Positions 1-11,507 of a DNA stretch of 34,198 nt are shown in pieces. A program made the translations under genes and the position numbers. Origin of the DNA: Bifiguratus adelaidae (lineage: Eukaryota; Mucoromycota; Endogonomycetes; Endogonales); assembly GCA_002261195.1 (NCBI GenBank), contig MVBO01000156.1, positions 1 through 34,198 of the forward strand, in the 5' to 3' direction. Numbering within the stretch: position 1 is the first letter of the stretch; each line of letters starts with the position of its first letter. The notes under the pieces were generated by a model. The model was not told where the DNA came from and searched no databases. It was given only the letters and a program-made list of their open reading frames with translations.

Positions 1-358
1 TTGAGCAGAGGCCGCAATTTTTGGGTTTTTATTCTGCGAATGTCGAAATGCAAGGAGTGATTAGGATTCGTGAACCACTGCGCTCCAGAAATCAAAAGAT
101 TGCCTGCATTTCCCAGGGCCTCACCTTTTCAGACATCTCTTTGCATCTCCCGATATACGTTTACGCGTGTTCATGATACGGTTTGTCTAAAACATGCGTG
201 TTTTTGTGTGATGGCGATGAGACACAGAGCCAAAAAGAATTAGAACGAGCAGATGTGGACATATGCTCGCTTCAAGACACATCAATCAACTCCAATTGTG
301 TATTCACAGTAATAAGAACATCACGAGAGGCTCTGCCTTCACAGAACGATACGTCTTC
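1..358. other. Intergenic, no gene seen
   Basis: This is the left edge of the window, downstream of the flavin oxidase on the minus strand. The only open frame (183-386, +) is short, has no recognisable domain and overlaps the 3' end of the oxidase. Nothing further can be supported here. Confidence 0.5.
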
Positions 359-1795
359 CTATGAGACATTGGGTGCAATGTTGTGATTGACATGAAAGAA
401 ATTTTGCGGATCATACTTTTGCTTAATCTTGACGAGTTCCTCGTAATTCTCTCCATAGGAAGCCTTCACCTGATTCACCCCTTCAGCCATCTGCAGATTG
501 ACATAGCCTCCACCCATCGAGAATGGGTGCATGTCTCGCGCGTATGCCCTGACCCACTGGATAAGGCTCTCGCTGGACTTGCGATTGGCATCAGCACCAA
601 GAATGACAGAAACGTATTGAGCATCCCGGTAGTTGAACGCTGTTTCCTTCTTTCCGATGCGATGAACTGCCCCATTGATAGGGTAAAGGTGCATTACGGA
701 AAGCGGTGATGGCAATTGAGCCGAATGTTTGATATTGACGTCGATGGCCTCGTCGCTCAGAGAGTCGAAAAAGTCGGACTTCCAGTAGGAGTAGAGACCC
801 GGAGGATAGAGTGCGTCGAACATGCTTTGCATGACCGGGAAGGGCATTCGCTGAATGAGATCCAAGACTGGAGGAACCCTATCGCGAATGGTCGAAAAAA
901 GCTTTTCTCCCTGCTCTGGCGCACCGATCCAACACCATGCAATCGCACATACTTTTTGCAAATGGAGCTCCTCTGGGAATTCCGGAGCAGGTGGCACCAT
1001 CATGAATCCAAACCAGCCATTCATCTCGTCAGGAGCCTCCTTGAACATGAAATCACGCCAGAACTGCATGACCTTTTTCGCATCTTCAAAGCGCCATATC
1101 ATGAGACCTCCGAGCACCTTACTAACCGGATATAACTTGAACAAGAACGACGCGACGACGCCAAAGTTACCCCCTCCACCGCGGATTGCCCAGAACAAAT
1201 CTGGATAGGCTTCGCGGCTGGCCCTGACAAAACTTCCATCGGCTAACACCATGTCCACCGCCAACAAGCTGTCGACCAATAAGCCGTATGGACGTGCGAG
1301 AGCGCCAACGCCACCGCCCAGCGTCAGTCCACCCACGCCCGTGGTCGAAATAACACCACTAGGTGCGGCCAATCCAAAGACATCCGTTGCGTGGTTCACA
1401 TCCTTCCACAAACAGCCACCGTCTACCCAAGCGGTGCGTGCAATCGGATCCACATGGACACGCCGCATACGCGATAAATCCACGACTAACCCGTCGTCGC
1501 AAGTACTGAGACCCGAGGGATTGTGACCCCCACCGCGGATTGCCAAGGTTAAATGCTGATCGCGTGCAAAATTGACAGCAGCGATGATATCGGCCACATC
1601 CTCGCATTGGACAATGAGTGCAGGATGCTTGTCGATCATGCGATTGTAAATCATGGATGCTTGCTTGTAATCCGCATCGCCCGGTCGAAGAAGTGGTCCG
1701 CGCAGCTTTGATGAAAGTTCCTCCACTGCCTTTTCATCTAAAGCAACCGTTGCCTTGTCGTTAGCGTTGGTGTTGGCTTGATCAATTGTTGACAT
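359..1795 (-). CDS. FAD-binding oxidoreductase, BBE-like (PCMH-type FAD domain)
   Basis: This is a single-exon gene of 478 residues, starting at ATG 1793-1795 and ending in TAG. The family oxidises small alcohols, sugars or amines with molecular oxygen, using covalently bound FAD. The PCMH-type FAD domain covers about residues 55-235 and contains RGGGHN, whose His91 is the expected 8-alpha-histidyl FAD link, followed by GVGGLTLGGGVG. The C-terminal BBE segment ends in a NFFHVNHNI motif, the usual substrate/FAD-side closing strand. At the position of the second covalent link (Cys in TVCVGGH of plant BBE) this protein has Gly153, so a mono-covalent, 6-hydroxynicotine-oxidase-like mode is inferred. 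No signal peptide is seen, so it is probably intracellular, unlike many secreted fungal relatives. The substrate is unknown. The frame is intact and has no intron. Confidence 0.93.
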   Translation of the reverse strand: MSTIDQANTNANDKATVALDEKAVEELSSKLRGPLLRPGDADYKQASMIYNRMIDKHPALIVQCEDVADIIAAVNFARDQHLTLAIRGGGHNPSGLSTCDDGLVVDLSRMRRVHVDPIARTAWVDGGCLWKDVNHATDVFGLAAPSGVISTTGVGGLTLGGGVGALARPYGLLVDSLLAVDMVLADGSFVRASREAYPDLFWAIRGGGGNFGVVASFLFKLYPVSKVLGGLMIWRFEDAKKVMQFWRDFMFKEAPDEMNGWFGFMMVPPAPEFPEELHLQKVCAIAWCWIGAPEQGEKLFSTIRDRVPPVLDLIQRMPFPVMQSMFDALYPPGLYSYWKSDFFDSLSDEAIDVNIKHSAQLPSPLSVMHLYPINGAVHRIGKKETAFNYRDAQYVSVILGADANRKSSESLIQWVRAYARDMHPFSMGGGYVNLQMAEGVNQVKASYGENYEELVKIKQKYDPQNFFHVNHNIAPNVS

Positions 1796-2654
1796 TTTGC
1801 GTTCTTACGATAGAGATGCAGGACGTATAGCAATTGTGCGTCGGCGAGAAGAATTCTTAACAATGTGAGCACCGATCCGGGGTTCCACGCCATGGGCGCA
1901 CAATGCCATGGATGTGCAATAAAAGAGCCTTGAGCGTTAACGGATCAGGAATGGCGTATGGCGTCAACCTTGTTTTGGCCCATTGTTCAGCCATTTTACT
2001 CTGATTCTGGGACAACATGCAAAACATGGCTTGTTTCAACGAAATTGGAATCTTTCCATCGTTTGCGGTTTCGAAGCCATCGGGCTCGCGGCGTTTCCAA
2101 ATTTAGTTGGGCATCGCGCATCGATTCATGCCAACTGTCGATCTCGAACCGTCTGTGTTTTGGATTTCCCGTTGCTGTGGATTGGGCGTCTCTCCAGTGG
2201 CAACGGGCAGTGCATGACTTGGTCCAGCTTTCTCAATCCTTAACGAGTAAGAAGGTTGATACCTGCGAAAACTCTGATGGTTGGTTTCAAAGGCTGCGCT
2301 GTTGAGGTTATTGCTTGCCATCACAATGATCGTACTTTGTCTCGGCAATGCTGAGGTTGTCCTTCTCTGGGAGAGAGAAAGACCTCAAACATTGGCCCCA
2401 GAGCCTCGTTCAACCCTTTCGATCCTCCCCAACCCCAATAAGAACGATCTGCTAAGAGCAATTACTTGAGCTACAACGCTGGCCCAGTCCTATCTACTCA
2501 AAGAACATGACAATGGAATGATTCTCTATACATTTGTCCTTTCTACCTTATCCCACAGTGAATCTCTCGCATTCTATCGTACCACGTCTCGTGCATGGTT
2601 CTATCACCATAGGAAATAACATGTCTGGATGTGCTCCTCTTTGCCTTAACCATC
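1796..2654. other. Intergenic, probable promoter of the flavin oxidase
   Basis: About 860 nt lie between the start of the flavin oxidase and the stop of the RTA1-like gene, both on the minus strand. Several short open frames occur (such as 1958-2305, +), but none shows a domain or credible splice structure. The part next to 1795 should hold the oxidase promoter. No distinct element was identified. Confidence 0.4.
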
Positions 2655-3652
2655 CTATCCTTCCTTGTTCTGATCAAGAGGTTGAGGACGACCAAACTTC
2701 TCCACCTTGATATGTCGCCGTCCCCAGACGAAACCAGGATGTGGCAGTAAAAGGGCAAACAAGGCGATGATCAACATGAGACCATCTAAAGCCAAAAAGT
2801 ACTGTTCATGGGTGATGAGATAGCCCGTCCAACCTTGCGCAAGCTCGACGACGCGGTAGATGCAACGGGTAAATATCGCGAGGACGGCAACGCCGATGCT
2901 CCAGGGAAACACAATAAATAACTTGCGCGAATGGAGGTCTGCGTATTCGGCATTGTATCGCCAGCCGTACTTGGTTGGCCCGAACGTGATGTTGTAGACA
3001 AACCAAGCGCAAAAGAACATAAAGATCAACATGGACACCACCTGAAAACAGATACCTGCCAACATGACGTGGGTTCCATTGGTGGCGCTGGTGTGATTGA
3101 GAAGAGCGACGGCGGCCATACCACCGCCTATGGCCTGCAGCACAATACTGATAAAGTCAAACAGGATAAAGATCGTGCTATAGGCCATCGGTTTGAGTTT
3201 GGAGAATTGACCGCCATAAATGACTGTGAACTTGGCGAGCATGTAATAGATGCCAGCCATGGCGAAGGCTGGGCCGAGTGTGAGGCATATGATTTGAACG
3301 AGATAATCGTTGATGACGGTTGGATTAGCATGAGATAGAGTTCGCGCGACATAACCAGCGGTTTCCACTGTAGACAAGTAAGAGTAACACATCAACGAAC
3401 GTTAGAGAGGGTCTGCACGCGCAAGCAAAAGACAGAGCGATACCCACATCCACAAGCAATCCATACGGCTGTGCCAAACCACCACTGTCGGTAATATAGA
3501 CCAAACACTGTATGTAGCAGCCAAGCCACAGCGAATAAACTGAGCCCTACCACGTTGGCAGCGAAGTTAGGGACATAACCGTAGATGTTGACCTGTAGGT
3601 GACCACCGCTCGCGCTTGCAAGTTTATCCATGATCTGAGGAGGAGCAGACAA
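2655..3652 (-). CDS. RTA1-like seven-helix membrane protein
   Basis: There are two exons, 3448-3652 and 2655-3367, giving 305 residues. The 80-nt intron (3368-3447) begins GTGGGT, contains CTAAC and ends CTACAG; it splits a Leu codon in phase 1. Joining the exons restores the family signature in which a short N-terminal NIYGYVPN segment leads to helix 1 and a conserved ETAGYVAR motif sits at helix 2-3. About seven hydrophobic helices follow, including IICLTLGPAFAMAGIYY and a last helix near FVWGRRH. RTA1-like proteins (RTA1, RSB1, RTM1) are fungal plasma-membrane or ER proteins tied to resistance to aminocholesterol and to sphingoid-base or lipid export; the molecular activity is disputed. 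The frame is intact. It lies in tandem with the flavin oxidase, but nothing shows that they work together. Confidence 0.92.
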
Positions 3653-4869
3653 GACAGCATGACACGAATTTCGAACACATTATATGGAAGAGGCTGACGT
3701 GGCTCATGAGTGAACAGATAGAGGGATAGAGTGCACGGAAATAGATATAAATCTATTCTTATCGACAGCAGAGCCGCTGAGCATGGGCCGACAATAAGAC
3801 AAGAACAATGAGTGATGGGATTTACACCTTTTTTGGAAGGAGATCTTGGCGGAGCCACGTGTTCATGGGCACGCTGTTACCACGTGTCTGTGCGGAGAAG
3901 ACAAACTTGCTAGATCCATCATGTGTGACTATCGGCAACACCGTGATCGTCTACAATAAATGGTCATCTTTTAGCCTTCGGATCCGTTGGATATTGCATC
4001 GATCCTAGCACTTGTCGCAACCAGATGGATACAAGACCAGAACTCTTTTCTTTCATGCTTTTGGAGTACCGTCGGTCCTTGGGAGTTTGTGCGGGTATAC
4101 GTCTGCATACTATCAGTGCTCGGCCGGGAGAGGCGAGGAGACAGCGCCGGAATTTTGCAGAAAGAAGCTCGTTCGGACATCCGAATTGAATGAGGGTGTC
4201 GTAATAGAGGAAGTCGGCATTATGAGTTCAATTGCCCCCAGGCAAAAGTGCACATCTCCTGATCGTCATCCAATTCTTGAGGCAACAAGTTCGCCGATTG
4301 TAGCAGGCTGACTTGGAGTGGCCACGGAAAACCTGCTTTTGATTCCGCCAACCTATGTTCCTGAGCCTGATAATTGCGGTGCCTCAGGAATGCTGGTTGC
4401 GTTGCGAGGCTGAATGCCATGGCTAGCCATTCAAAGTGGCTTGTTCTGGGTAGCATGGGACATTGTCGTCTTGCTCTGGACAATAGAGATGAGCTGAAAT
4501 GTTAACTATTTACGCACTCACACAGTGCACAAGTGACACTCTTTTGCATACTCGCTTCGGTCCATGCAATCGCCAGGTCATAGTGTCTAAATTTTAGATC
4601 AGTGCTGCGTGCAGTCCATCACAAATACGAGAACCACACGGAGCGATGGCCCATGAAGCTCGCATGGGAACGAGGACACCAGGACAAGGAGACTGTCTTG
4701 GCTTTTTCACATTCATGCTATGTTTACGGGATTAAACTCTACATAACATGTGTTACATGGATTGTCGAGATCTAACTATTTTGCAGTGCTTCCGTACACA
4801 ATGCCTCCAAGAGCCTGACGATGTGAAAAGCTCTCCAAATCCGAATATTGTCAGAGATGATATACACAT
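3653..4869. other. Gene-free stretch, RTA1-like promoter side
   Basis: About 1.2 kb are without a supportable gene. The open frames here (such as 4012-4311, + and 4220-4483, -) are short, lack domains and do not link into exons. The segment next to 3652 is the expected promoter of the RTA1-like gene, but no specific element stands out. Confidence 0.4.
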
Positions 4870-5187
4870 TCATTCTGGGGGCGTTTGCCCTCTTTTCGTA
4901 CAGGACGGCCGGTAAAGCTTTTCTACGGTGTCGATCAAATCTTCATCGTCGTGTTGATAGTATACGCCGTCCGCCGACGAATGTCGGTATGTGTCTAGCA
5001 GTCGCTTGTCGGCGATCAACGGTACGCCTGTCAATAACAGCTCCAACCGAGGAGATGCCTTATATTCGTAGTAAGCGTCGGAGCCAAAAACGGGTAATAG
5101 AGCGACACTGTTATGAATATCGAAATAATAGTCCAGGTAGGGTAGGTTGTTGCGGGTGGTCACACGCCCTGACAAGGGCTCCTGCAA
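4870..5187 (-). pseudogene. Glycosyltransferase-like C-terminal fragment
   Basis: This is an open frame of about 105 residues on the minus strand. Its composition looks truly coding, with motifs such as LPYLDYYFDIHNSVALLP, then GSDAYYEYKASP, then LLLTGVPLIADKRLLDTYRH. This order (a short acidic or aromatic helix, a Lys-Ala-Ser turn, then TGVPLIAD) resembles the sugar-nucleotide-binding half of fungal GT-B glycosyltransferases (family 1/4 type), as I remember them. Upstream (5188-5340, -) related-looking residues appear in another frame, so the N-terminal part is missing or shifted out of frame. No GT-B N-terminal domain and no good start were found. It is best read as a decayed gene end. A small orphan gene is the alternative. 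Confidence 0.4.
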
Positions 5188-5340
5188 TTCGAATGGCGAT
5201 CCACACTTGTCGGAACAATGTAGAGAAAGGTGGGTATAAACAGCGTCGTCGGTACCGTTGCAAAGCCTTGATGGACGTCCGTGCCAACCTATGGATTACC
5301 GATTTTTCCGCCAAGGTAGTGAGCAGTGCATCGACGTGCT

Positions 5341-6296
5341 GTGTCGCGTGAGGATTGTGCCTAAGTTATCGTTCCTTAATGTCTTACAATACAACCAAAT
5401 AAAAGATGCCCGTAGAATCGTTTGGATACCAATAAGATAAATATGTGCGGAGCATGCTCGGAAAGGGAAAATGGAAAAAGGATCTGCATTACGCGCACGC
5501 AGGCCACGAGTATGCAGACGCTCTGCCAGTGCTTCTTATCGACATCTTTCGAGCTGTGGTGAAGGTCCTTCAAGTTCTCGTGCAGAAGAAGGAGGAATGC
5601 CGATCGTATACTATAGTGCGTGTGAGCGCGTGCAATTCCGATACAATTCATCATCGAAAGTAACCATGATGAATTTTGCGTTCGTGGTAAGCCAAGATAT
5701 GATGCTATATGCCAGTAGCTGTCCTAAAAGATGGCTGATACTCTACTAGATGGTGAAACATGCGAATCTCCAGACCGCAACTTTCGCAATTTCGACGAAG
5801 AGATCTCATTACACCCTTACGATCACCGTATCATGTGCAGGCAGTCAAGCTTTGGTAGCCTTTTGCCTTCCTTCGAGTTATGAATCAGCGACTAGGATAT
5901 CCGCGGTTATCCTTCCGTTGTTCCAGTAAGCTAAAACTGCAAATGTGACTGAGCTCCGTCTGATTGGTTCTCTTGCAAAGGACCGTGATCCATATGCACT
6001 GGCCATTCACATCGTATGCAAGTCATATCGGTGAGTGCTCATGCCAGCTTGCTATCGTTCTTGTCAAACGCTTTGACATTCGCAAGAATCCAAAAGCAGC
6101 AAATGAAAGAGGCGCGGCGCGGCATTTCCATAAAAGGGCACGCGAATCCACAGACCGTACCTGTTTCCTCTTACTGCGCTTTTGCTTCCATGCACGTCTG
6201 CTGGACAAAGCTGCCAGCTGACCACTATCTTGGACGTAGAACCATGAATTTAACTTCATTTCTTTCGTCTTTCCAGCAAGAACACTAATCGAACAC
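5341..6296. other. Intergenic, no gene seen
   Basis: About 950 nt lie between the glycosyltransferase-like fragment and the FunK1 pseudogene. Open frames such as 5376-5654 (-), 5471-5749 (+) and 6016-6288 (+) are short and have no recognisable domain. The right part would have held the promoter of the kinase. Confidence 0.35.
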
Positions 6297-8858
6297 ATGG
6301 AGCGTTCACACGAAGCTGTACGGTTGCGAAGCCAGTGCTTCCAAGCAAAATCACGTATTGGTTCGATTTCGAGCTCGCACAAGTCAAACTCGAAGTCAAA
6401 TCCCACTTCAACATCGTCAACGCGGATGAGGACACCCTCCCTTCCTCAAGAAAGGCCGGAACCCATGTACTCGACCCCTTTCCGCAAGACTGGGTTAAGC
6501 AGCCATCCTTCACATAAGCTAATCGACGATAATCTTATGAACGACTTGAAGTGGGAACTTCACAATGCCCAGTTCATCAGCGAAGACTTTCTTGATCACC
6601 TCACAGGAGAAGCCGATGCAACCAAAATTGCGCAGCAAATGCAGAACTTACAAGAATCCGGGCTGCTCAGACGTAAATCATGATCTTCTGTTGTCGAAAA
6701 CGGGGCAGATATTTGGTCATGGCCGATGCTCCCAAACAAGCTGGATGATAAGGGGCCTATCGTCGACTTCCTAGCGTCCATCGCCTTCAAACTTTGTGAC
6801 GGTAGGTCAAAACAGGCTTTTGCGCGGCCAGCCAGCCCTAAGGCACCTTATCCTCTTAGCAAGGGCAAGAGGGCGCGTAAGGATTTGCGACCAGATATCG
6901 TTATACTGCCGGTTTCAGCATGGGATGGTTGCGGAGGATATGGACTCGACAAAATACCGTCGCCGGCCATGAACAACTTCGAGCAAGTGTTGGTGCTTGG
7001 CGAACACAAGGTGACCAATGCAAATGACGCCGAACAGCAAGTCCTCAAATACCTGTGGGGCATCAAGCGACATCAACCTTGGAGGCAATCGGCGGTTGTT
7101 TTCTTCACGGGAGGATTTGAATTTGGCGTAATCCGAGGAGATCAAAGCAGCACCGAGGAAGCGCGATTCGATATTCGCAGTAGAGACGGGGCGATCAAGT
7201 TTATTCGAGCCCTCTACTGGCTATCGATGGCTTCCAATCTTGAGCTGGGGGACGATACTGACTACACAACAAGAACTGCCGTTCGCCAGCAGAAGATAAA
7301 AGGCAAATTCGAAACCTTTATGGGTCGGGAGGTGGCCACGATCAAATGCGAGACCACAATATACCAGGTGGAAGACATTCTGTATAACGGCGTATCAATT
7401 CGTGGTCGGGGCACGCTGGTGTACGCAGTCAAGGACTCCTCGGGCAATGGGGTCCCTCTAGTCTTAAAAGAAATGTGGTTTGACAGTGGCAGGAAGTTGG
7501 ATGAGATCTTCTTCCACGATCAAGCAAAAGCCAGGGGAGTGGAAGGAGTCGTTTTGGTTGTTGGGTAAGAATATGACTTTTGTCGCGTAGAATCACAGCT
7601 AACCGACTTTACCCATATATAATTAGTCGTTGGGATGCTCACAGAACAACGTTGACCACTGTCCGAGGATACATGCCAAAGCAAGCCCTGGCTCTAAACC
7701 TTCAATACAAATTGGAGAATAGAAGGCAGATGCGGCTGGTCCTTTCTCGCAAGAGGCCGCTCGGCAACTTCGAGACACTAGAGGAGATAGCGCACGGCTT
7801 GTTGGGAGCGATCAAAGGTATAGTATCCAGATCGGCTTGCTAACGAGTTCACTCACGCCCACGCCCTCATTAGCTCATCGATCGCTCTCTCGAAGGGCAA
7901 TATATTCCATCGAGATATATCGGAGCGCAATGTTCTCTTGGGGAGCCTGGATCAGGCCAAGGCCTTTTAATCGATCTGGACAGTGGCTGCATTGGATGCT
8001 ATATCATCGGAAGATACTTCAGCGTAACGTACAGATTCAGTTGTGGACGGAAGCCCTCCTTTCAAACGAAGCTGTCAATACCTTGAGAAGGAAACTGAAC
8101 AACCTTCAAACGATTTCGGTGCCGAAAGTGGCGAGGCGATATCAGAGGGCAAGGGAGGTGTGGAAACCGAAACACATAAGGCGCAGCGTACGGTAGGTGC
8201 AAAGAACATGGTTGACAGTTGCAAACTTACACGAAACTACAGGGCACCATTCCGTACATGGCCAGCGGAGTTCTTCAAGGCGAGGCTCACAGTGTTCAAT
8301 ACGACTTCGAATCCTTTTTCTTACGTTTTTTACCTCCTCCCGTTCAGCTACGATTCGCCTTTGCCAGGGAGGAGGGTGGACGACTGGCCGGAGGCGATTG
8401 AAGCATGGTGCAATGGTGACCTTTATCAATGCGGGGGCAAGAAAAGAGCCAACGTTATGAACGCCAGGCGGATGTTTCAGCAGCTGAAGGAAAACATATC
8501 CGAAGAATGGTGACACGATCACAAATTCTTCTATCGCCTTCTGGGTCTCATCGCACGATTGTATTCACCGGTGCTAGACGCTCTAGCTGCGTCTGAGAAA
8601 GCTGAACGGGAAACCTTTCACACCTTAATGAGTAGAAAAATTGCCTCCAAGGAACGACAAACCGGTTTCCTTACCCATGAAGACCTTATTAAGCCTCTTG
8701 AAGCGTGGTTAGATGTGCCTGCCGACCAACAAGAAATGCCTCCTGCGATGCGGAGAGGTTATTCATTAGAGTTAGAGAAGGTTAGATCTGGGAAGCGACC
8801 TTTCATCGACAAATTGATGACTGCAAAGGACATTAGATATCCTCGTCGCTTTCAATAA
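6297..8858 (+). pseudogene. FunK1-type fungal protein kinase, disrupted
   Basis: FunK1 kinases are a fungus-specific, expanded serine/threonine kinase-like family with an HRDIS catalytic loop. Visible in order: an N-terminal region (DNLMNDLKWELH), a region with GEHKV and YLWGIKRHQPWR, a probable ATP-site Lys in VLKEMWF, HRDIS at 7908-7922, the DFG-equivalent LLIDLD at about 7966-7983, and GTIPYMAS followed by HSVQYDFESFF. Introns 7565-7626, 7818-7873 and 8193-8242 keep GT and AG ends, and the first two also contain CTAAC. The gene is broken. There are in-frame stops at 6681-6683 (TGA), 8025-8027 (TAA) and 8511-8513 (TGA). Frame changes are needed near 7888, near 7940 (one G short in a GGGG run), near 7985 (one extra G) and near 8320 (one extra T). 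Similarity continues on both sides of each lesion, to the TAA at 8856-8858. It cannot make a full kinase. Confidence 0.88.
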
Positions 8859-9038
8859 TCACACTGTGCAGACGCTCGCTGTATATAGCATATGTATAAT
8901 TGTAGAATAGAGGTAATGGCATCTCAGAACATTTTTCGTGGATTCGCGTCGCCAAACATTATGAGAGTCAATTCACGGATTGAGGGCTTCAAACTTTCGA
9001 GATTTTGCATCAGCTGGTTTATCGGCATTGTTCGAAAT

Positions 9039-9834
9039 CTAATGTACAGGGAGAACCCCTTGGTGGCCAGATATAGGTGCCTTAACATCGCCTGAGCCAA
9101 TGATAATAATGTAAATGTTAGGCCCGTCGACGACAGTTTCGTTAGGTTCAGTCTGCGTGCAACCAGACCCTTCCTCACTTAGCAGACTGATACATAACGA
9201 CATGGAAGCCGCATTCCCTAACGTCGTGACACTGCTGACAAATTTTGCCAGAAGATCGAAGATATCAAGCAGGTTCTGCTCCAAAGCGCGGGCTTGAAGA
9301 CGTCGGAAGTATTCTACACCTTCAGAGTTCTGCGGTGGCCGCCTGCTGCCATTCAGAATGCTCTTGACATAGGCCGGATTCCGGGCTGCAAAAATCTGCC
9401 ATAGAACGTCATCTTCGACACCGACGTCATTCTCGATGAGATATAGTCCAACTTCCAATTAATGCGAGGTCTTCTTGTTTGACCGTTAGTTCAGCACAAG
9501 CAACAAAGGCCTCCTTGGCATGTGCCAAGATGCACTATCTTGCCTATTGCAACCAGATCCACCAGAAGCTGGATCATGCTTAAATCGCCTTGCTCGACTG
9601 CATACCGGAAAGGACTTGACAAACTTGCACCTCTCTCGGCCAAAAGTTTGACCATTTTGACAATACTCGTCGTAGCAGCGTAGTCAATGGGCGTGAGCTG
9701 ATAGTATGACCGCTCCATGTGGTCTAGGTTCAATCTGTCGTGAACATCACTCCCAAATCCAACAGTAGGCGAGTGACAGGGACGTTCCCCGCCCGGATAG
9801 CCAATTGGGTGAGTCGTGCTTTCGGAACCAGCAT
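9039..9834 (-). pseudogene. Ankyrin-repeat gene fragment, frameshifted
   Basis: This minus-strand region starts with ATG 9832-9834, directly after the TAA (9835-9837) of the larger ankyrin frame and in the same frame as it. The first stretch (LAIRAGNVPVTRLLLDLG) is an ankyrin helix pair. The frame then breaks near 9755, where one base is missing, and resumes as YYQLTPIDYAATTSIVKMVK and AVEQGDLSMIQLLVDL. It breaks again near 9545 and near 9465. The last part (9039-9458) reads DVLWQIFAARNPAYVKSIL and a helical tail ending at TAG 9039-9041. It could be the decayed C-terminal half of the neighbour, with the TAA itself a nonsense mutation, or a separate tandem copy. Confidence 0.6.
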
Positions 9835-11507
9835 TTAATCTTCGATATTATTGAAGTGTTGTTCCATTTGTTCGACATATCCACGTATGATCCATTCCTT
9901 CATCTGTATGAAACCGACACCGTGGCGTGCCATAGCTCTCGCAATAATGGCGTTTCTGGTGGGTGCCATATTCATCCGAAGCACGGTAGCGTGATATTGC
10001 TCCCAAAGCGAAAGGTACTCCCTGTACTCTTCCAACTCTAATCTTCGCGGCTGGCCATGGTGGTTCAGAGGAACCATCTCTGTGGGCGTAGATTGTGGAG
10101 ACGAATGCGTCCTTGGCGGCGCGACAGGTTCCACAATGGATGATGGGACCATCTCCATGGGCGTTCGACCGTCATGAGACTTGATATTCCAATTGGCTCC
10201 TTTATTTATCAAGGCGGGGAACATGAAATTCTTAAGGTTTAATACGGCGTGGTGAAGTGGCGTTAAACCCGAGTTATCCTGAGCATTGATGTCGGTGTCG
10301 ACATGGTCAAGCAACGTGAAGATAAAATTCGGATCTTCTGTCCATGTTTGAGCCGCGACGCGTAATGGTGTCAGACCGTCCTTGTCTCGTGCGTTCGGAT
10401 TGGCTCCATATTCGAGTGATATTTTTGCGGAATTCATGGACTCCACGTTAGAATGTTCAGCGGCATAATGTAGCGATGTCCGCCCGTTCCGGTCTGCCTT
10501 GTCCACTATGCATCCTTGATCCAGCAACAACCATAGCTCGTAGCCATTGCAATACGAATCGATGTCCATGCCAGACGCCGCTGTGTGTAGAGGCGTCATC
10601 CCATTGTCGTTTTGAGCATTGATATCTGCACCTTTTCGAATCAAAGTGACCAGGTATGGAAAGTTGTCGAAGGTTTCAATGGAGAGTGGCAAGTGTCCGT
10701 GATTTCGCCGAATCGCTTCTCCCGCCGCGTAACCGTCAAGGCTCATTTCAATGCACCTATGTAAAGCCGTGTTGCCTTCGTGCCCATGGGCTGATAAGCT
10801 GGCGCCATGGTCCAAGAGTATGTTTGCTGCTACAACATCGCGATCTGTTGCTCCTAAAAGCTGACTATATTTATACATTACCGTCAACAATGGCGTATCA
10901 TCCTTGTCGTTTCGTACTTCAATGTCTGCTCCATATTCCATCAAGAGGGAAACGATATCCGATCGATCACAATGGGCTGCTTCCACCAGTAAGGTATGCC
11001 CAAGCATAGATTTGAGGTCGAGCTTCATTCCTCCTTCCAGAAAGACGCGTAAGCAATCCATTCGACCACGTTCATCGCGTCCTCTTGACATTGGCCTCCA
11101 CCAAGGTTCCCCGATGTCTTTCAGAGCAGCATCGAATATTTGCTGCTCTTCGTTGTAAGCAGCGCATACATCCACACCATGGTTGAGCAACAATTGTAAT
11201 CCTTGTGAGTTACCCGCATTGAAGGCTGCCAAAAGCAAAGAAGACCTGTATTGACGCGAAGCAGCTATCGTCGTTTGAGCAAGTAAGAGTTCAACCGTGT
11301 CGTTGTGCCATTCTTTGAGCGCTACAAGTAACGCCGCAGCTAGTGTATACGCGTCCGCAGCTTCTTGAGCTCAACACTCCAAAAGTGCCCGCATCACGTC
11401 GACATGACCAGTATTGGTCTGTAACGCGTGAGCCCATTGCGATCTTTTGCAGCTTGCTCAAGTCTGTCAATGTCGGGCACAAGAGGTGTAAATCTTTCTG
11501 CGGTCAT
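9835..11507 (-). pseudogene. Ankyrin-repeat protein gene with disrupted 5' end
   Basis: The long open part is 9835-11370 (about 511 codons). It carries roughly nine to ten ankyrin repeats, clear examples being GHTLLVEAAHCDRSDIVSLL, GNTALHRCIE, GMTPLHTAASG, GRTSLHYAAEHSN, GLTPLRVAAQTW and GLTPLHHAVLNL. The tail is Pro/Ser-rich and ends FNNIED, then TAA. Upstream, the natural start seems to be ATG 11505-11507 (MTAERFTPLVPDIDRL), but a frame change near 11430 and an in-frame TGA at 11371-11373 (after LLEC, where Gly is expected) separate it from the repeats. A shortened protein from an internal Met is possible. Ankyrin repeats mediate protein-protein contacts; the partner is unknown. No intron is needed within the repeats. 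Confidence 0.7.
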
